A DNA stretch of 64,000 bases from assembly GCA_000799755.1 (NCBI GenBank), contig JUHI01000002.1, positions 310,001-374,000 of the forward strand, in the 5' to 3' direction. Positions 28,246-35,910 of the stretch are shown in pieces; within the stretch, counting starts at the first letter, position 1, and each line of letters opens with the position of its first letter. The position numbers were made by a program, and so were the translations under genes. The notes beneath the pieces are model-generated. The model was not told where the DNA came from. It searched no databases and was given only the letters and a program-made list of their open reading frames with translations. The stretch is from Martinezella tropici (GTDB taxonomy: Bacteria > Pseudomonadota > Alphaproteobacteria > Rhizobiales > Rhizobiaceae).

Positions 28246-29841
28246 ATGGCACCTCGCGTTCTCGTATCCGACGAACTGTCGGAAACCGCCGTCCAGATCT
28301 TCCGCGATCGCGGCGTCGAAGTCGATTTTCAGCCGCAGCTTGGCAAGGACAAGGACAAGCTGTTCGAAATCATCGGCAGGTATGATGGTCTTGCCATCCG
28401 TTCCGCTACTAAGGTGACGGAGAAGATCATCGAGGCGGCCAAGAACCTCAAGGTCGTCGGCCGCGCCGGTATCGGCGTGGACAATGTCGATATTCCGGCC
28501 GCCTCGCGCCGCGGTATCATCGTCATGAACACGCCGTTCGGCAACTCGATCACGACGGCCGAGCACGCCATCGCGCTGATGTTCGCCGTTGCCCGCCAGC
28601 TTCCCGCCGCCGACGCCTCGACCCAGGCCGGCAAGTGGGAAAAGTCGAAGTTCATGGGTGTCGAAATTACCGGCAAGACGCTCGGCATCATCGGCGCCGG
28701 CAATATCGGCTCCATCGTGATCGCCCGCGCCCTCGGCCTCAAGATGCATGTCCTTGCCTATGACCCCTTCCTGTCGAAGGAGCGCGCCGAGGAAATGGGC
28801 GTCACCAAGGTCGAGCTCGACGAACTCTTCGCCCGCGCAGACTTCATCACGCTGCACGTGCCGCTGACCGACAAGACCCGCAACGTCATCGATGCCAGCG
28901 CCATCGCTAAGATGAAGCAGGGCGTGCGCATCATCAACTGCGCCCGCGGTGGTCTCGTCGACGAGGCGGCTCTTGCCGCTGCCATCAAGTCCGGTCACGT
29001 TGCCGGTGCCGCCTTCGACGTTTTCGAAGTCGAGCCGGCCAAGGAAAGCCCGCTTTTCGGGCTGCCGAATGTCGTCTGCACGCCGCATCTCGGCGCCTCC
29101 ACGACGGAAGCACAGGAAAACGTCGCTCTCCAGGTCGCCGAGCAGATGGCCGACTACCTCGTCAAGGGCGCGGTCTCCAACGCCATCAACATGCCCTCGA
29201 TCACTGCTGAAGAAGCGCCGATCCTGAAGCCCTTCATCAAGCTTGCCGATGTTCTCGGCGCCTTTGTCGGCCAGGTCACGGAAGAGCCGATCAAGGAAAT
29301 CGAGATCCTTTATGATGGCGTCACCGCCAACATGAACACCAAGGCCCTGACGAGCGCATTGCTCGCCGGCCTGATCCGCAATCAGGTTGCCGACGTCAAC
29401 ATGGTTTCGGCGCCGATCATGATCAAGGAAAAGGGCATCGTGCTCGCCGAAGTCAAGCGCGACAAGACCGGCGTCTATGACGGCTACATCAAGCTGACTG
29501 TTACCACCGACAGCATGACGCGCTCGGTTGCCGGTACTGTCTTCTCGGATGGCAAGCCGCGCTTCATACAGATCAAGGGCATCAACCTCGATGCGGATGT
29601 CGGCAACCACATGGTCTACATCGCCAACACCGACGTTCCCGGCATGATCGGCTTCATCGGCACGGCACTCGGCTCCGCCGGCGTCAACATCGCCAACTTT
29701 CAGCTCGGCCGCGACAAGCAGGGTGGCGATGCCATCGCGCTTCTCTATGTCGACGGCCCGATCAGCGATGACGTGCTGGCCAAGCTGACGGCGCATCAGG
29801 CAATCCGCCAGGCAAAGCCGCTGGTGTTCAACGTCGACTGA
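28246..29841 (+). CDS. serA: D-3-phosphoglycerate dehydrogenase SerA
   Basis: The product has 531 residues, the long type. The NAD-binding motif is LGIIGAGNIGSIVIARALGL. Catalytic residues lie in NCARGGLVDEAAL (Arg), FDVFEVEPAKESPLF (Glu) and CTPHLGASTTEAQ (His). An intervening ASB domain and a C-terminal ACT domain follow (NHMVYIANTDVPGMIGFIGTAL), which usually binds serine for feedback control. AGGAGG precedes the ATG. The enzyme commits 3-phosphoglycerate to serine synthesis and is paired with serC upstream. Confidence 0.96.
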   Translation: MAPRVLVSDELSETAVQIFRDRGVEVDFQPQLGKDKDKLFEIIGRYDGLAIRSATKVTEKIIEAAKNLKVVGRAGIGVDNVDIPAASRRGIIVMNTPFGNSITTAEHAIALMFAVARQLPAADASTQAGKWEKSKFMGVEITGKTLGIIGAGNIGSIVIARALGLKMHVLAYDPFLSKERAEEMGVTKVELDELFARADFITLHVPLTDKTRNVIDASAIAKMKQGVRIINCARGGLVDEAALAAAIKSGHVAGAAFDVFEVEPAKESPLFGLPNVVCTPHLGASTTEAQENVALQVAEQMADYLVKGAVSNAINMPSITAEEAPILKPFIKLADVLGAFVGQVTEEPIKEIEILYDGVTANMNTKALTSALLAGLIRNQVADVNMVSAPIMIKEKGIVLAEVKRDKTGVYDGYIKLTVTTDSMTRSVAGTVFSDGKPRFIQIKGINLDADVGNHMVYIANTDVPGMIGFIGTALGSAGVNIANFQLGRDKQGGDAIALLYVDGPISDDVLAKLTAHQAIRQAKPLVFNVD

Positions 29842-29902
29842 GGCTGCTCGCTTTCCGAAGGGCGGCGCCAAAAGAGTTCGCTCCTCCCAAGAGCCAATCC
29901 GG

Positions 29903-29941
29903 AAGCCCGGCGTGACGTAAGTTGCGCCGGGCTTTCTTCGT
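29903..29941 (+). terminator. Intrinsic terminator after serA
   Basis: AAGCCCGGCG (29903-29912) pairs perfectly with CGCCGGGCTT (29925-29934), followed by TCTTCGTT. Confidence 0.8.
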
Positions 29942-30013
29942 TGCTGCCATGGTTGTGGATAAGGTGGGGTCATAGGCTATCGGGGCCGATCGAACGCGCC
30001 TATCTCTTGTCTC

Positions 30014-30697
30014 ATGGAGGCTTTGCGGAAGAACATTCTCGGGGAAGGAATGGGTACGCCGATCGAATGGCTGGCCAAGCCTGTTTCCGTGGCGATCGTG
30101 CTCTTTGCCCGCGCCATTACCGCCGTCAGGGCCATCTGGCCGGAGAGCGGCATGCGCACCCACCGCTGCGTCTATTTCGCCAACCATTCCAGCCATGGCG
30201 ACTTCATCCTGATCTGGACTGTGCTGCCGCCGCGTCTGCGCCGGCGGGTGCGCCCGGTGGCAGGTGCCGATTATTGGCTGAAGTCATCGCTGAACAGTTT
30301 TATAGGCCGGGATGTCTTCAATGCCGTGCTGATCGAGCGGGATCGCGAGGCGCGCAAGGAGGACCCGGTCACACAGATGACGCAGGCGCTCGACGCCGGC
30401 TCGTCGCTGATCCTGTTTCCGGAGGGCACGCGCAATCTCACGGAACAGCCGCTGCAGCCGTTCAAGAGCGGGCTCTTCCATCTTGCCAAGGCACGCCCGG
30501 ATATCGACCTCGTTCCCGTCTGGATCGACAACCTCAATCGCGTCATGCCCAAGGGCGAGTTCGTGCCCATCCCGCTGATCTGCACCGTCACCTTCGGTGA
30601 GGCTTTGCATATCGGCGAGACCGAGGAGAAGACGGAATTCCTGGCGCGAGCCGAAGCGGCGCTGCTGGCGCTTGCGCCGAAGCGGGCAGGAGATTGA
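30014..30697 (+). CDS. PlsC-like 1-acylglycerol-phosphate acyltransferase
   Basis: The product has 227 residues. An N-terminal hydrophobic segment (about 20-37) is followed by the acyltransferase motifs: NHSSHGDF (HX4D) and LFPEGTRN (FPEGT). A later in-frame ATG at 30050 is a possible start. The family transfers acyl chains to lysophosphatidate or related lysolipids at the inner membrane. It is the first of four tightly packed genes (CdsA-like, small membrane protein, CDP-alcohol phosphotransferase), so it probably supplies a dedicated lipid precursor rather than being the main housekeeping PlsC. Confidence 0.9.
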   Translation: MEALRKNILGEGMGTPIEWLAKPVSVAIVLFARAITAVRAIWPESGMRTHRCVYFANHSSHGDFILIWTVLPPRLRRRVRPVAGADYWLKSSLNSFIGRDVFNAVLIERDREARKEDPVTQMTQALDAGSSLILFPEGTRNLTEQPLQPFKSGLFHLAKARPDIDLVPVWIDNLNRVMPKGEFVPIPLICTVTFGEALHIGETEEKTEFLARAEAALLALAPKRAGD

Positions 30698-30699
30698 GC

Positions 30700-31650
30700 A
30701 TGGAAGCAGCCAGCGCCGATCTCATTCATCTTGTTCTTGGCATTTTCGGCGTGCTGATCGTCGCCTCCATCATCGGCTATGTGCTGGAACAGCGCCTGTC
30801 GCCTGATGGATCGAACGCCGCGATCGAAAACCTGAATGCGCGCATCAAGGCCTGGTGGGTGATGGTGGTGCTGATCGGCATCGCCTTCATCGCGGGGCGG
30901 GCCGGCGTCATCCTGCTCTTTGCCTTCTGCTCCTTTGCGGCACTGCGCGAGTTCGTGACGCTGATCAACACGAAACGGGCGGATCATTGGGCGCTCGCGG
31001 CCGCCTTCTTCGTGGCGCTGCCGGTGCAATATTACCTGCTCTGGGCTGAGCAATACGGCATCTATTCGATCTTCATTCCGGTCTACGCCTTCCTTTTCAT
31101 GCCGATCATCGCGGTGCTGCGCGGCGATACCGAGCGGTTTCTGGTGCGGATCGCCGAGGTGCAATGGGCGCTGATGATCTGCGTCTTCTGCGCCTCGCAT
31201 GTGCCGGCGTTGCTGACGCTGCACATCCCCGGCTATGAAGGCCGCAACGTGCTGCTGATCGCCTTCCTGGTGATCGTCGTGCAGCTCAGCGACGTCCTGC
31301 AATATGTCTGGGGCAAGCTGTTCGGAAAGACGAAGATCGCGCCACGGCTGTCGCCATCGAAGACGGTGGAAGGCTTTGTCGGCGGCGTGGTCAGTGCCTC
31401 GCTGATCGGCGCGGCGCTCTGGTGGGTAACGCCGTTCACGCCGCTGGAGGCCGGGCTTCTCGCCTTTGTCATCACGATCATGGGCTTCTTTGGCGGGCTC
31501 GTGATGTCGGCGATCAAACGGGATCGCGGCGTCAAGGATTGGGGCCACCTGATCGAGGGGCATGGCGGGCTGATCGACCGGCTGGACTCGGTCGTCTTCT
31601 CCGCGCCGATCTTCTTCCATCTCGTACGCTTCTGGTGGTCCGTGTCATGA
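30700..31650 (+). CDS. CdsA-like phosphatidate cytidylyltransferase
   Basis: The product has 316 residues from the ATG at 30700, two bases after the plsC-like stop. About eight hydrophobic segments are visible. The CDS family signature is complete near residues 270-297: SAIKRDRGVKDWGHLIEGHG followed by GLIDRLD. The usual upstream Asp-rich motif is here QLSDVLQYVWGKLFG. It would activate phosphatidate to CDP-diacylglycerol for the phosphotransferase two genes downstream. It is likely an accessory CdsA, given the gene company. Confidence 0.9.
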   Translation: MEAASADLIHLVLGIFGVLIVASIIGYVLEQRLSPDGSNAAIENLNARIKAWWVMVVLIGIAFIAGRAGVILLFAFCSFAALREFVTLINTKRADHWALAAAFFVALPVQYYLLWAEQYGIYSIFIPVYAFLFMPIIAVLRGDTERFLVRIAEVQWALMICVFCASHVPALLTLHIPGYEGRNVLLIAFLVIVVQLSDVLQYVWGKLFGKTKIAPRLSPSKTVEGFVGGVVSASLIGAALWWVTPFTPLEAGLLAFVITIMGFFGGLVMSAIKRDRGVKDWGHLIEGHGGLIDRLDSVVFSAPIFFHLVRFWWSVS

Positions 31651-32048
31651 GCGGAAAGCTGAAAGCGCTTGCCGGCCGCAGCATCGTGCATGTGCTTTTC
31701 GCCTTCCTCGCCATGGGCGGCTGGGCCGTTTTCGCCAATCGCCTGCATCCCATGCCACGGCCTCTGATTGCCGGCTTGGTGCAGGGCCTCCTTTCGGGCT
31801 GTCTGACGTTATTCCTGAAATCGGTGGTCGAGGCCTTATCGCGACAGTTCGGTGGCGTTACACGCCTTTGGGCGCCGCCACTGATCGCCTGCCTGGGCTC
31901 CGCGACCATCCTGATCGTCATCCATGCGCTCAGCGGTACGCCGGAAATACTGAAGACGATTGCCGTGCCGCTGCTGGTCTCTTCCAGTTATGCGGCCATC
32001 TACAACTATTCGATATCGGGCGGGAGGCAGCGAAGCCATGACGGGTGA
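31647..32048 (+). CDS. Small integral membrane protein in phospholipid cluster
   Basis: The product has 133 residues from an ATG that overlaps the cdsA-like stop as ATGA; the longer open frame upstream is a shadow. Four hydrophobic stretches are visible, about 13-27, 41-60, 77-93 and 98-117 (for example VHVLFAFLAMGGWAVFA and LIACLGSATILIVIHAL). I do not recognise a family. Its end overlaps the start of the CDP-alcohol phosphotransferase gene. The coupling on both sides suggests a partner or small subunit for the lipid enzymes. Confidence 0.82.
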   Translation: MSGKLKALAGRSIVHVLFAFLAMGGWAVFANRLHPMPRPLIAGLVQGLLSGCLTLFLKSVVEALSRQFGGVTRLWAPPLIACLGSATILIVIHALSGTPEILKTIAVPLLVSSSYAAIYNYSISGGRQRSHDG

Positions 32049-32691
32049 GGGAACTGGCGACAGGCGGCCGCTGGCGAGCCGCAACACGCGATGGGCTCAG
32101 GCGCTGGCGCGGCGTATGACCGCGCTTTCGGCAACGCCGAACCAGATATCGCAGGCGAGCATGGCCATGGCGGCGCTGGCCGCGGCCTCGTTCTGGCTCT
32201 CCGGCGCGGCTGGCAGCGCGGGGACACGGGTGGTCTTGCTGATCCTTGCCGCCTTGTTCTGCCAGTTGCGGCTCCTCTGCAATCTGCTTGACGGCATGGT
32301 GGCGGTCGAAGGCGGAAAGGGCGAGGCCGACGGGCCTTTCTGGAACGAGTTTCCCGATCGCATCGCCGATATCCTGATCTTTGCCGGCATCGGCTATGGC
32401 ATCGCAATGCCGGGGCTGGGATGGGCGGCCGCAGCCCTTGCCGTGCTGACCGCCTATGTTCGCGAGCTTGGACGCGCCACCGGCAATCCCAGCGATTTCG
32501 GCGGCCCGATGGCCAAGCAGCATCGGATGGCCGTGGCCACGGGTGCGGCCCTTCTCTCCATCATCGAGGCCCTCTGGAGCGGTGGTAGCTGGGTTTTGAC
32601 GATCGCGCTCTGGATCGTCGCCATCGGATCGGCAGCGACAGTCCTGCGGCGCGCGGGCAATCTGATCCGGCATTTGAAGGCCAGAGGGTGA
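32038..32691 (+). CDS. CDP-alcohol phosphatidyltransferase-family protein with altered motif
   Basis: The product has 217 residues from an ATG that overlaps the previous gene by 11 bases. Several transmembrane segments are visible. The family motif D-x2-D-G-x2-A-R-x8-G-x3-D-x3-D appears in altered form: Asn82, Asp85-Gly86, Ala89, Val90 in place of Arg, Gly99, Asn103 in place of Asp, and Asp107. Two of four acidic ligands are therefore Asn. As I recall, E. coli YnbA also has Asn at these places, next to a CdsA-like YnbB, so this may be a distinct subfamily rather than a dead enzyme. Product unknown. Confidence 0.85.
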   Translation: MTGEGTGDRRPLASRNTRWAQALARRMTALSATPNQISQASMAMAALAAASFWLSGAAGSAGTRVVLLILAALFCQLRLLCNLLDGMVAVEGGKGEADGPFWNEFPDRIADILIFAGIGYGIAMPGLGWAAAALAVLTAYVRELGRATGNPSDFGGPMAKQHRMAVATGAALLSIIEALWSGGSWVLTIALWIVAIGSAATVLRRAGNLIRHLKARG

Positions 32692-32828
32692 TTCGCGATT
32701 TCGCCCACCCCTTGCACCGGGTGGCAATCCTTTCTATATCCGTCCACAATTGAGGCTGGCTGCAAATAGCAGCCGAAGGCCCCGCATGATGAAAATTCGC
32801 CGCTTTTGCATGGCATCCGGCGGCAAAA

Positions 32829-32872
32829 ACATGATCCCGAAAAGTGCGTAGCGGTTTTTGGACAAGGTCATG
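32829..32872. repeat. RIME-like palindromic repeat, copy D (divergent)
   Basis: CATGATCCCGAAAAGTGCGT, then AGCGGTTTTTGGACAAGGTCATG, with inverted ends CATGATC/GGTCATG. It shares the GAAAAGTGCG...GCGG core with the other copies and resembles a second common rhizobial RIME subtype. It lies between the CDP-alcohol phosphotransferase gene and mnmA. Confidence 0.6.
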
Positions 32873-32964
32873 CAGTATCAGACAGTGAAGGCGTGGCGGC
32901 TTTTCGAAAAAGTCATCCCGCTCAGGACAGCATCGAAGATCGTGGAAGACTGGCGGCAACGACC

Positions 32965-34164
32965 GTGAATACACTGGATTTTGACAAGAGGCCGGAAGAT
33001 ACCCGCGTCGTCGTCGCCATGTCGGGCGGTGTCGACAGCTCCGTTGTCGCCGGCATTTTGAAGCGACAGGGCTATGACGTGCTCGGCATCACGCTGCAGC
33101 TCTATGACCATGGCGCGGCCGTCCATCGCGCCGGCTCCTGTTGCGCCGGTCAGGATATCGACGATGCACGCCGCGTCTGCGAGACGCTCGGTATCCCGCA
33201 TTATGTGCTCGACTATGAAAAGCGCTTCCGCGAAACGGTGATCAATCCCTTCGCTGAGAGCTATGTCGCCGGCGAGACGCCGATCCCCTGCGTTGCCTGC
33301 AACCAGACCGTCAAGTTTGCCGACCTTCTGTTGACCGCGAAGGAACTCGGCGCCGATGCGCTGGCGACAGGCCACTATATCCGCTCGCGCCCGAACCCGA
33401 CGGCCGAAAATCCCGGTCGCCGTGCGCTCTATCGCCCGGCCGATGCCGATCGCGACCAGAGCTATTTCCTCTTTGCCACGACGCAGGAGCAGATCGACTA
33501 TCTGCGCTTTCCGCTGGGTGGCATGCCGAAGGCCGAGACACGCGCGCTCGCAGAGGAAATGGGCCTTGTCGTTGCCAAGAAGGCCGACAGCCAGGACATC
33601 TGTTTCGTGCCGCAGGGCAAGTATTCCGACGTGATCGCCAAGCTAAAGCCGAATGCGGCGCTTGCCGGCGAGATTGTCCATCTCGACGGCCGCGTGCTCG
33701 GCCAGCACGAGGGCATCCTGCATTATACGATCGGCCAGCGCCGCGGCATCGGTGTCGCCACAGGCGAGCCGCTCTATGTCGTCTATCTCGACGCTCGCTC
33801 GCGCCGCGTCATCGTCGGCCCGAAGGAAGCGCTGGAAACGCACCGCGTCTATCTGCGCGACGTGAACTGGCTGGGCGACGAGCCGTTGTTGCAGGCCGCC
33901 TCCGGTGAAGGCTTTGCCTGTTTCGCCAAGGTCCGCTCCACCCGCGCGCCATCCCCGGCTGTGCTGCACGCCGACGCCAGCGGCATCTATGTCGACCTTA
34001 CGGTCGGCGAGGCCGGTGTCGCGCCTGGGCAAGCCTGCGCCCTCTATTCGGCACCAGGCGACGACGCCCGCGTCTACGGCGGCGGCTTCATCGAACGCTC
34101 GGAACGCGAGCCGATGGCGGAGGCTTCCCTGAAGGCACTTTTGGCAAGCCCGGTCGCAGCTTGA
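32965..34164 (+). CDS. mnmA: tRNA 2-thiouridylase MnmA (GTG start)
   Basis: The product has 399 residues from a GTG at 32965 ([20 protein letters not shown]), which matches rhizobial MnmA N-termini; the ATG at 32806 would run through the RIME-like repeat and is unlikely. PP-loop: SGGVDSS. Catalytic cysteines are in [14 protein letters not shown] and [19 protein letters not shown] and [11 protein letters not shown] are conserved. MnmA adds 2-thiouridine at U34 of tRNAs for Lys, Glu and Gln. A tRNA gene follows. Confidence 0.95.
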   Translation: MNTLDFDKRPEDTRVVVAMSGGVDSSVVAGILKRQGYDVLGITLQLYDHGAAVHRAGSCCAGQDIDDARRVCETLGIPHYVLDYEKRFRETVINPFAESYVAGETPIPCVACNQTVKFADLLLTAKELGADALATGHYIRSRPNPTAENPGRRALYRPADADRDQSYFLFATTQEQIDYLRFPLGGMPKAETRALAEEMGLVVAKKADSQDICFVPQGKYSDVIAKLKPNAALAGEIVHLDGRVLGQHEGILHYTIGQRRGIGVATGEPLYVVYLDARSRRVIVGPKEALETHRVYLRDVNWLGDEPLLQAASGEGFACFAKVRSTRAPSPAVLHADASGIYVDLTVGEAGVAPGQACALYSAPGDDARVYGGGFIERSEREPMAEASLKALLASPVAA

Positions 34165-34326
34165 AGGGCGGATTGAATTGGTTTGGAGAAACCACTGATT
34201 TTTCCAAATCATCTGCTTGACACCAAGCCGAACCGCACCTTATAAGCCGCTCAACCGACGAGCTAGCGCTTTCGAGCGGCGGTTCGTTTGACCTTTGTGT
34301 TTGATATTCGATATCAAGCATAGCGT

Positions 34327-34403
34327 GGCGGAGTAGCTCAGTAGGTCAGAGCAGAGGAATCATAATCCTTGTGTCGGGGGTTCAAATCCCTCCTCCGCTA
34401 CCA
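34327..34403 (+). tRNA. tRNA-Met(CAT), elongator type
   Basis: The 77-base cloverleaf includes an encoded CCA. The acceptor stem is GGCGGAG with CTCCGCT (first pair G-U), discriminator A. D-arm TAGCTCAGTAGGTCAGAGCA. The anticodon stem is GAGGA/TCCTT with loop ATCATAA, giving anticodon CAT. The T-arm is CGGGGGTTCAAATCCCTC. A CAT anticodon can also belong to tRNA-Ile2 (TilS substrate), and the initiator has a mismatched first pair; the overall sequence looks like the rhizobial elongator Met tRNA. Confidence 0.92.
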
Positions 34404-34410
34404 TCTTTCG

Positions 34411-35172
34411 CTAAAGAAACAGATCGATATTTTCCACCAGGCGAACCAACTGATGTGTGAGCGCCGGCAGGAGGTCGGCTCCGAAGCCGAGGCGTGCCGT
34501 GAAGGCGTGTAGTTCGGCAAGCGTGCCGTGGCGCAGAAAGAAGTGATCCGCTGAGAGGTCGAGCGGCCGGCGGCGGCCGAAGAGCAGGTTGGAAAAGGCG
34601 ATCTTCATGCCATTTCCCGCTAGCGCCACCTTCTTTTCCGGGCTCAAGGCGTCATCCGCGGATGCAACACGCGTGTAGTTCTCGACGAATTTCGGAATGA
34701 TGGCGCTGCGAAAGATCAGGATGCCCGTCTGCAGGGGCTGCGGAGTTCCCGAGCCGCTGGGCGCGATGATATCGGCTTCCGGGTGATCGGCGATCTGGCG
34801 CTCGATGATATCCTTGCCGTGGAAGAGCGTTCCCTGTTCGACAAGCACCGTGTAGTGATCGCCATTGGCGTAGCCGTAACTCAGGCCGAGCAGCAGCGCT
34901 CGCGACCAGCCGCTAAGGGCGCTATGGCCCTGAACCGCATGTCCGTAGTTTCGTTTGAGACTGACCCAGCTGATGCGGGGATCATCGGGAAGGCGCGGCC
35001 GCGCCGGGGAGGCCGAATCGACGATCAGAATGTTGCTCGGAGAGGTGAAGGAGCGAATGCAATGATACCAGATATCGAAGCATTCGACCGAGCGAACGAA
35101 ATCGTCGCCGAGAACCCTGTAATCGCGGGCCTTGTTGTCTGCGTACCAGCCGGTCACGATGCTGTAGGACAT
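34411..35172 (-). CDS. Unknown protein, possible GT-A-like glycosyltransferase
   Basis: The product has 253 residues from MSYSIVTGWYADNK; the frame extends upstream but without likeness. I do not recognise a named family. The order ILIVDSASPARPRL, WVSLKRNYGHAVQGHSALSG, GYANGDHYTVLVEQGTLFHG and IIERQIADHPEADIIAPSG resembles a GT-A nucleotide-sugar fold. The position where a DxD-type acidic motif would be expected reads VEQG. It follows a methyltransferase (22-base gap) and a HAD-like protein, suggesting a surface-glycan modification unit. Confidence 0.75.
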   Translation of the reverse strand: MSYSIVTGWYADNKARDYRVLGDDFVRSVECFDIWYHCIRSFTSPSNILIVDSASPARPRLPDDPRISWVSLKRNYGHAVQGHSALSGWSRALLLGLSYGYANGDHYTVLVEQGTLFHGKDIIERQIADHPEADIIAPSGSGTPQPLQTGILIFRSAIIPKFVENYTRVASADDALSPEKKVALAGNGMKIAFSNLLFGRRRPLDLSADHFFLRHGTLAELHAFTARLGFGADLLPALTHQLVRLVENIDLFL

Positions 35173-35194
35173 GTCGTCGCCTTTCGCGCAGCGC

Positions 35195-35884
35195 TCAAAG
35201 CCGCTTCTGCAGTGCAACCATCTTGAAGTGCCAGTCGTTGATGCCGCCGCGATTGTTGCGGTGGACATAGACGTTCTGGATCTGCGAGGCGATCATGCTG
35301 AGATAATCCGGATGGGCAAAGGGAATGTCGAGTTTGCCGGTCTGCAGGAAGATCTCGAAGACTTCCGCACTCTTTTTGCAGGGCGGCAAGGAATTCTCGA
35401 AAGGTGGCTGCCAATGAAAATCTTCGATGACGTAGAAGCCGCCGGGCTCGACCTTGTCGAATAGCTTCAGAAAGGCGAGCTGCTGATGAAACGACGCATG
35501 TGAGCCGTCATCGATAAGCAGCTTCAGCCTGGGCAGGGCTGCACCGAGGCGGTCGAGATCGTCTATGCTGCCGAGATCGCCCCGATGGAATTCGAAGCGC
35601 TCCAGCCGAATATGCGAGAAGTCGGAAAGATCGAAGCCATAAAGCTTGGCGCGCGGAAAATAGTCGAGCCACATGCGAATCGACGGGACGTCGCTGCCGA
35701 CGCGGTCGACCGAGGCTCCCGCTTCTACGCCACCCCGCTCCAGGCCGATTTCCAGCATCGAAAAGGCCTGGTTGCGGAACTGCTCGAAGAGGAACGAGTA
35801 CAGAGTCGCATAGTTATGAGCGTGACCGATCTGCGTTCCTTTGTCGGTCCGGTAGTGATCGGCGAGTTCTACGAGTTCAGACAT
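35195..35884 (-). CDS. Class I SAM-dependent methyltransferase
   Basis: The product has 229 residues. The SAM-binding motif I region is AFSMLEIGLERGG. Motif II acid is in AKLYGFDLSDFSHI. LKLLIDDGSHASFHQQLAFL and GGFYVIEDFHW match the TylF/CmcI-like sugar or macrolide O-methyltransferase group, where the Asp pair after LLID and in IED binds metal. It lies 26 bases after the HAD-family gene and 22 before the unknown gene, all minus strand. The substrate is unknown; a glycan is plausible. Confidence 0.88.
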   Translation of the reverse strand: MSELVELADHYRTDKGTQIGHAHNYATLYSFLFEQFRNQAFSMLEIGLERGGVEAGASVDRVGSDVPSIRMWLDYFPRAKLYGFDLSDFSHIRLERFEFHRGDLGSIDDLDRLGAALPRLKLLIDDGSHASFHQQLAFLKLFDKVEPGGFYVIEDFHWQPPFENSLPPCKKSAEVFEIFLQTGKLDIPFAHPDYLSMIASQIQNVYVHRNNRGGINDWHFKMVALQKRL

Positions 35885-35910
35885 GACGTCCTTCCGGGGA
35901 AACGCTGATG

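Noticed and set aside
28165-29973. 602-codon minus-strand frame opposite serA
   Set aside because: SerA is clear on the other strand, and the antisense product has no recognisable domain.
30271-31620. 449-codon minus-strand frame opposite the PlsC/CdsA genes
   Set aside because: The CDS signature on the plus strand is complete; the antisense frame is compositionally odd and without likeness.
32806-32964. N-terminal extension of MnmA from ATG 32806
   Set aside because: The extension translates a RIME-like repeat; the GTG at 32965 gives the normal rhizobial MnmA N-terminus.
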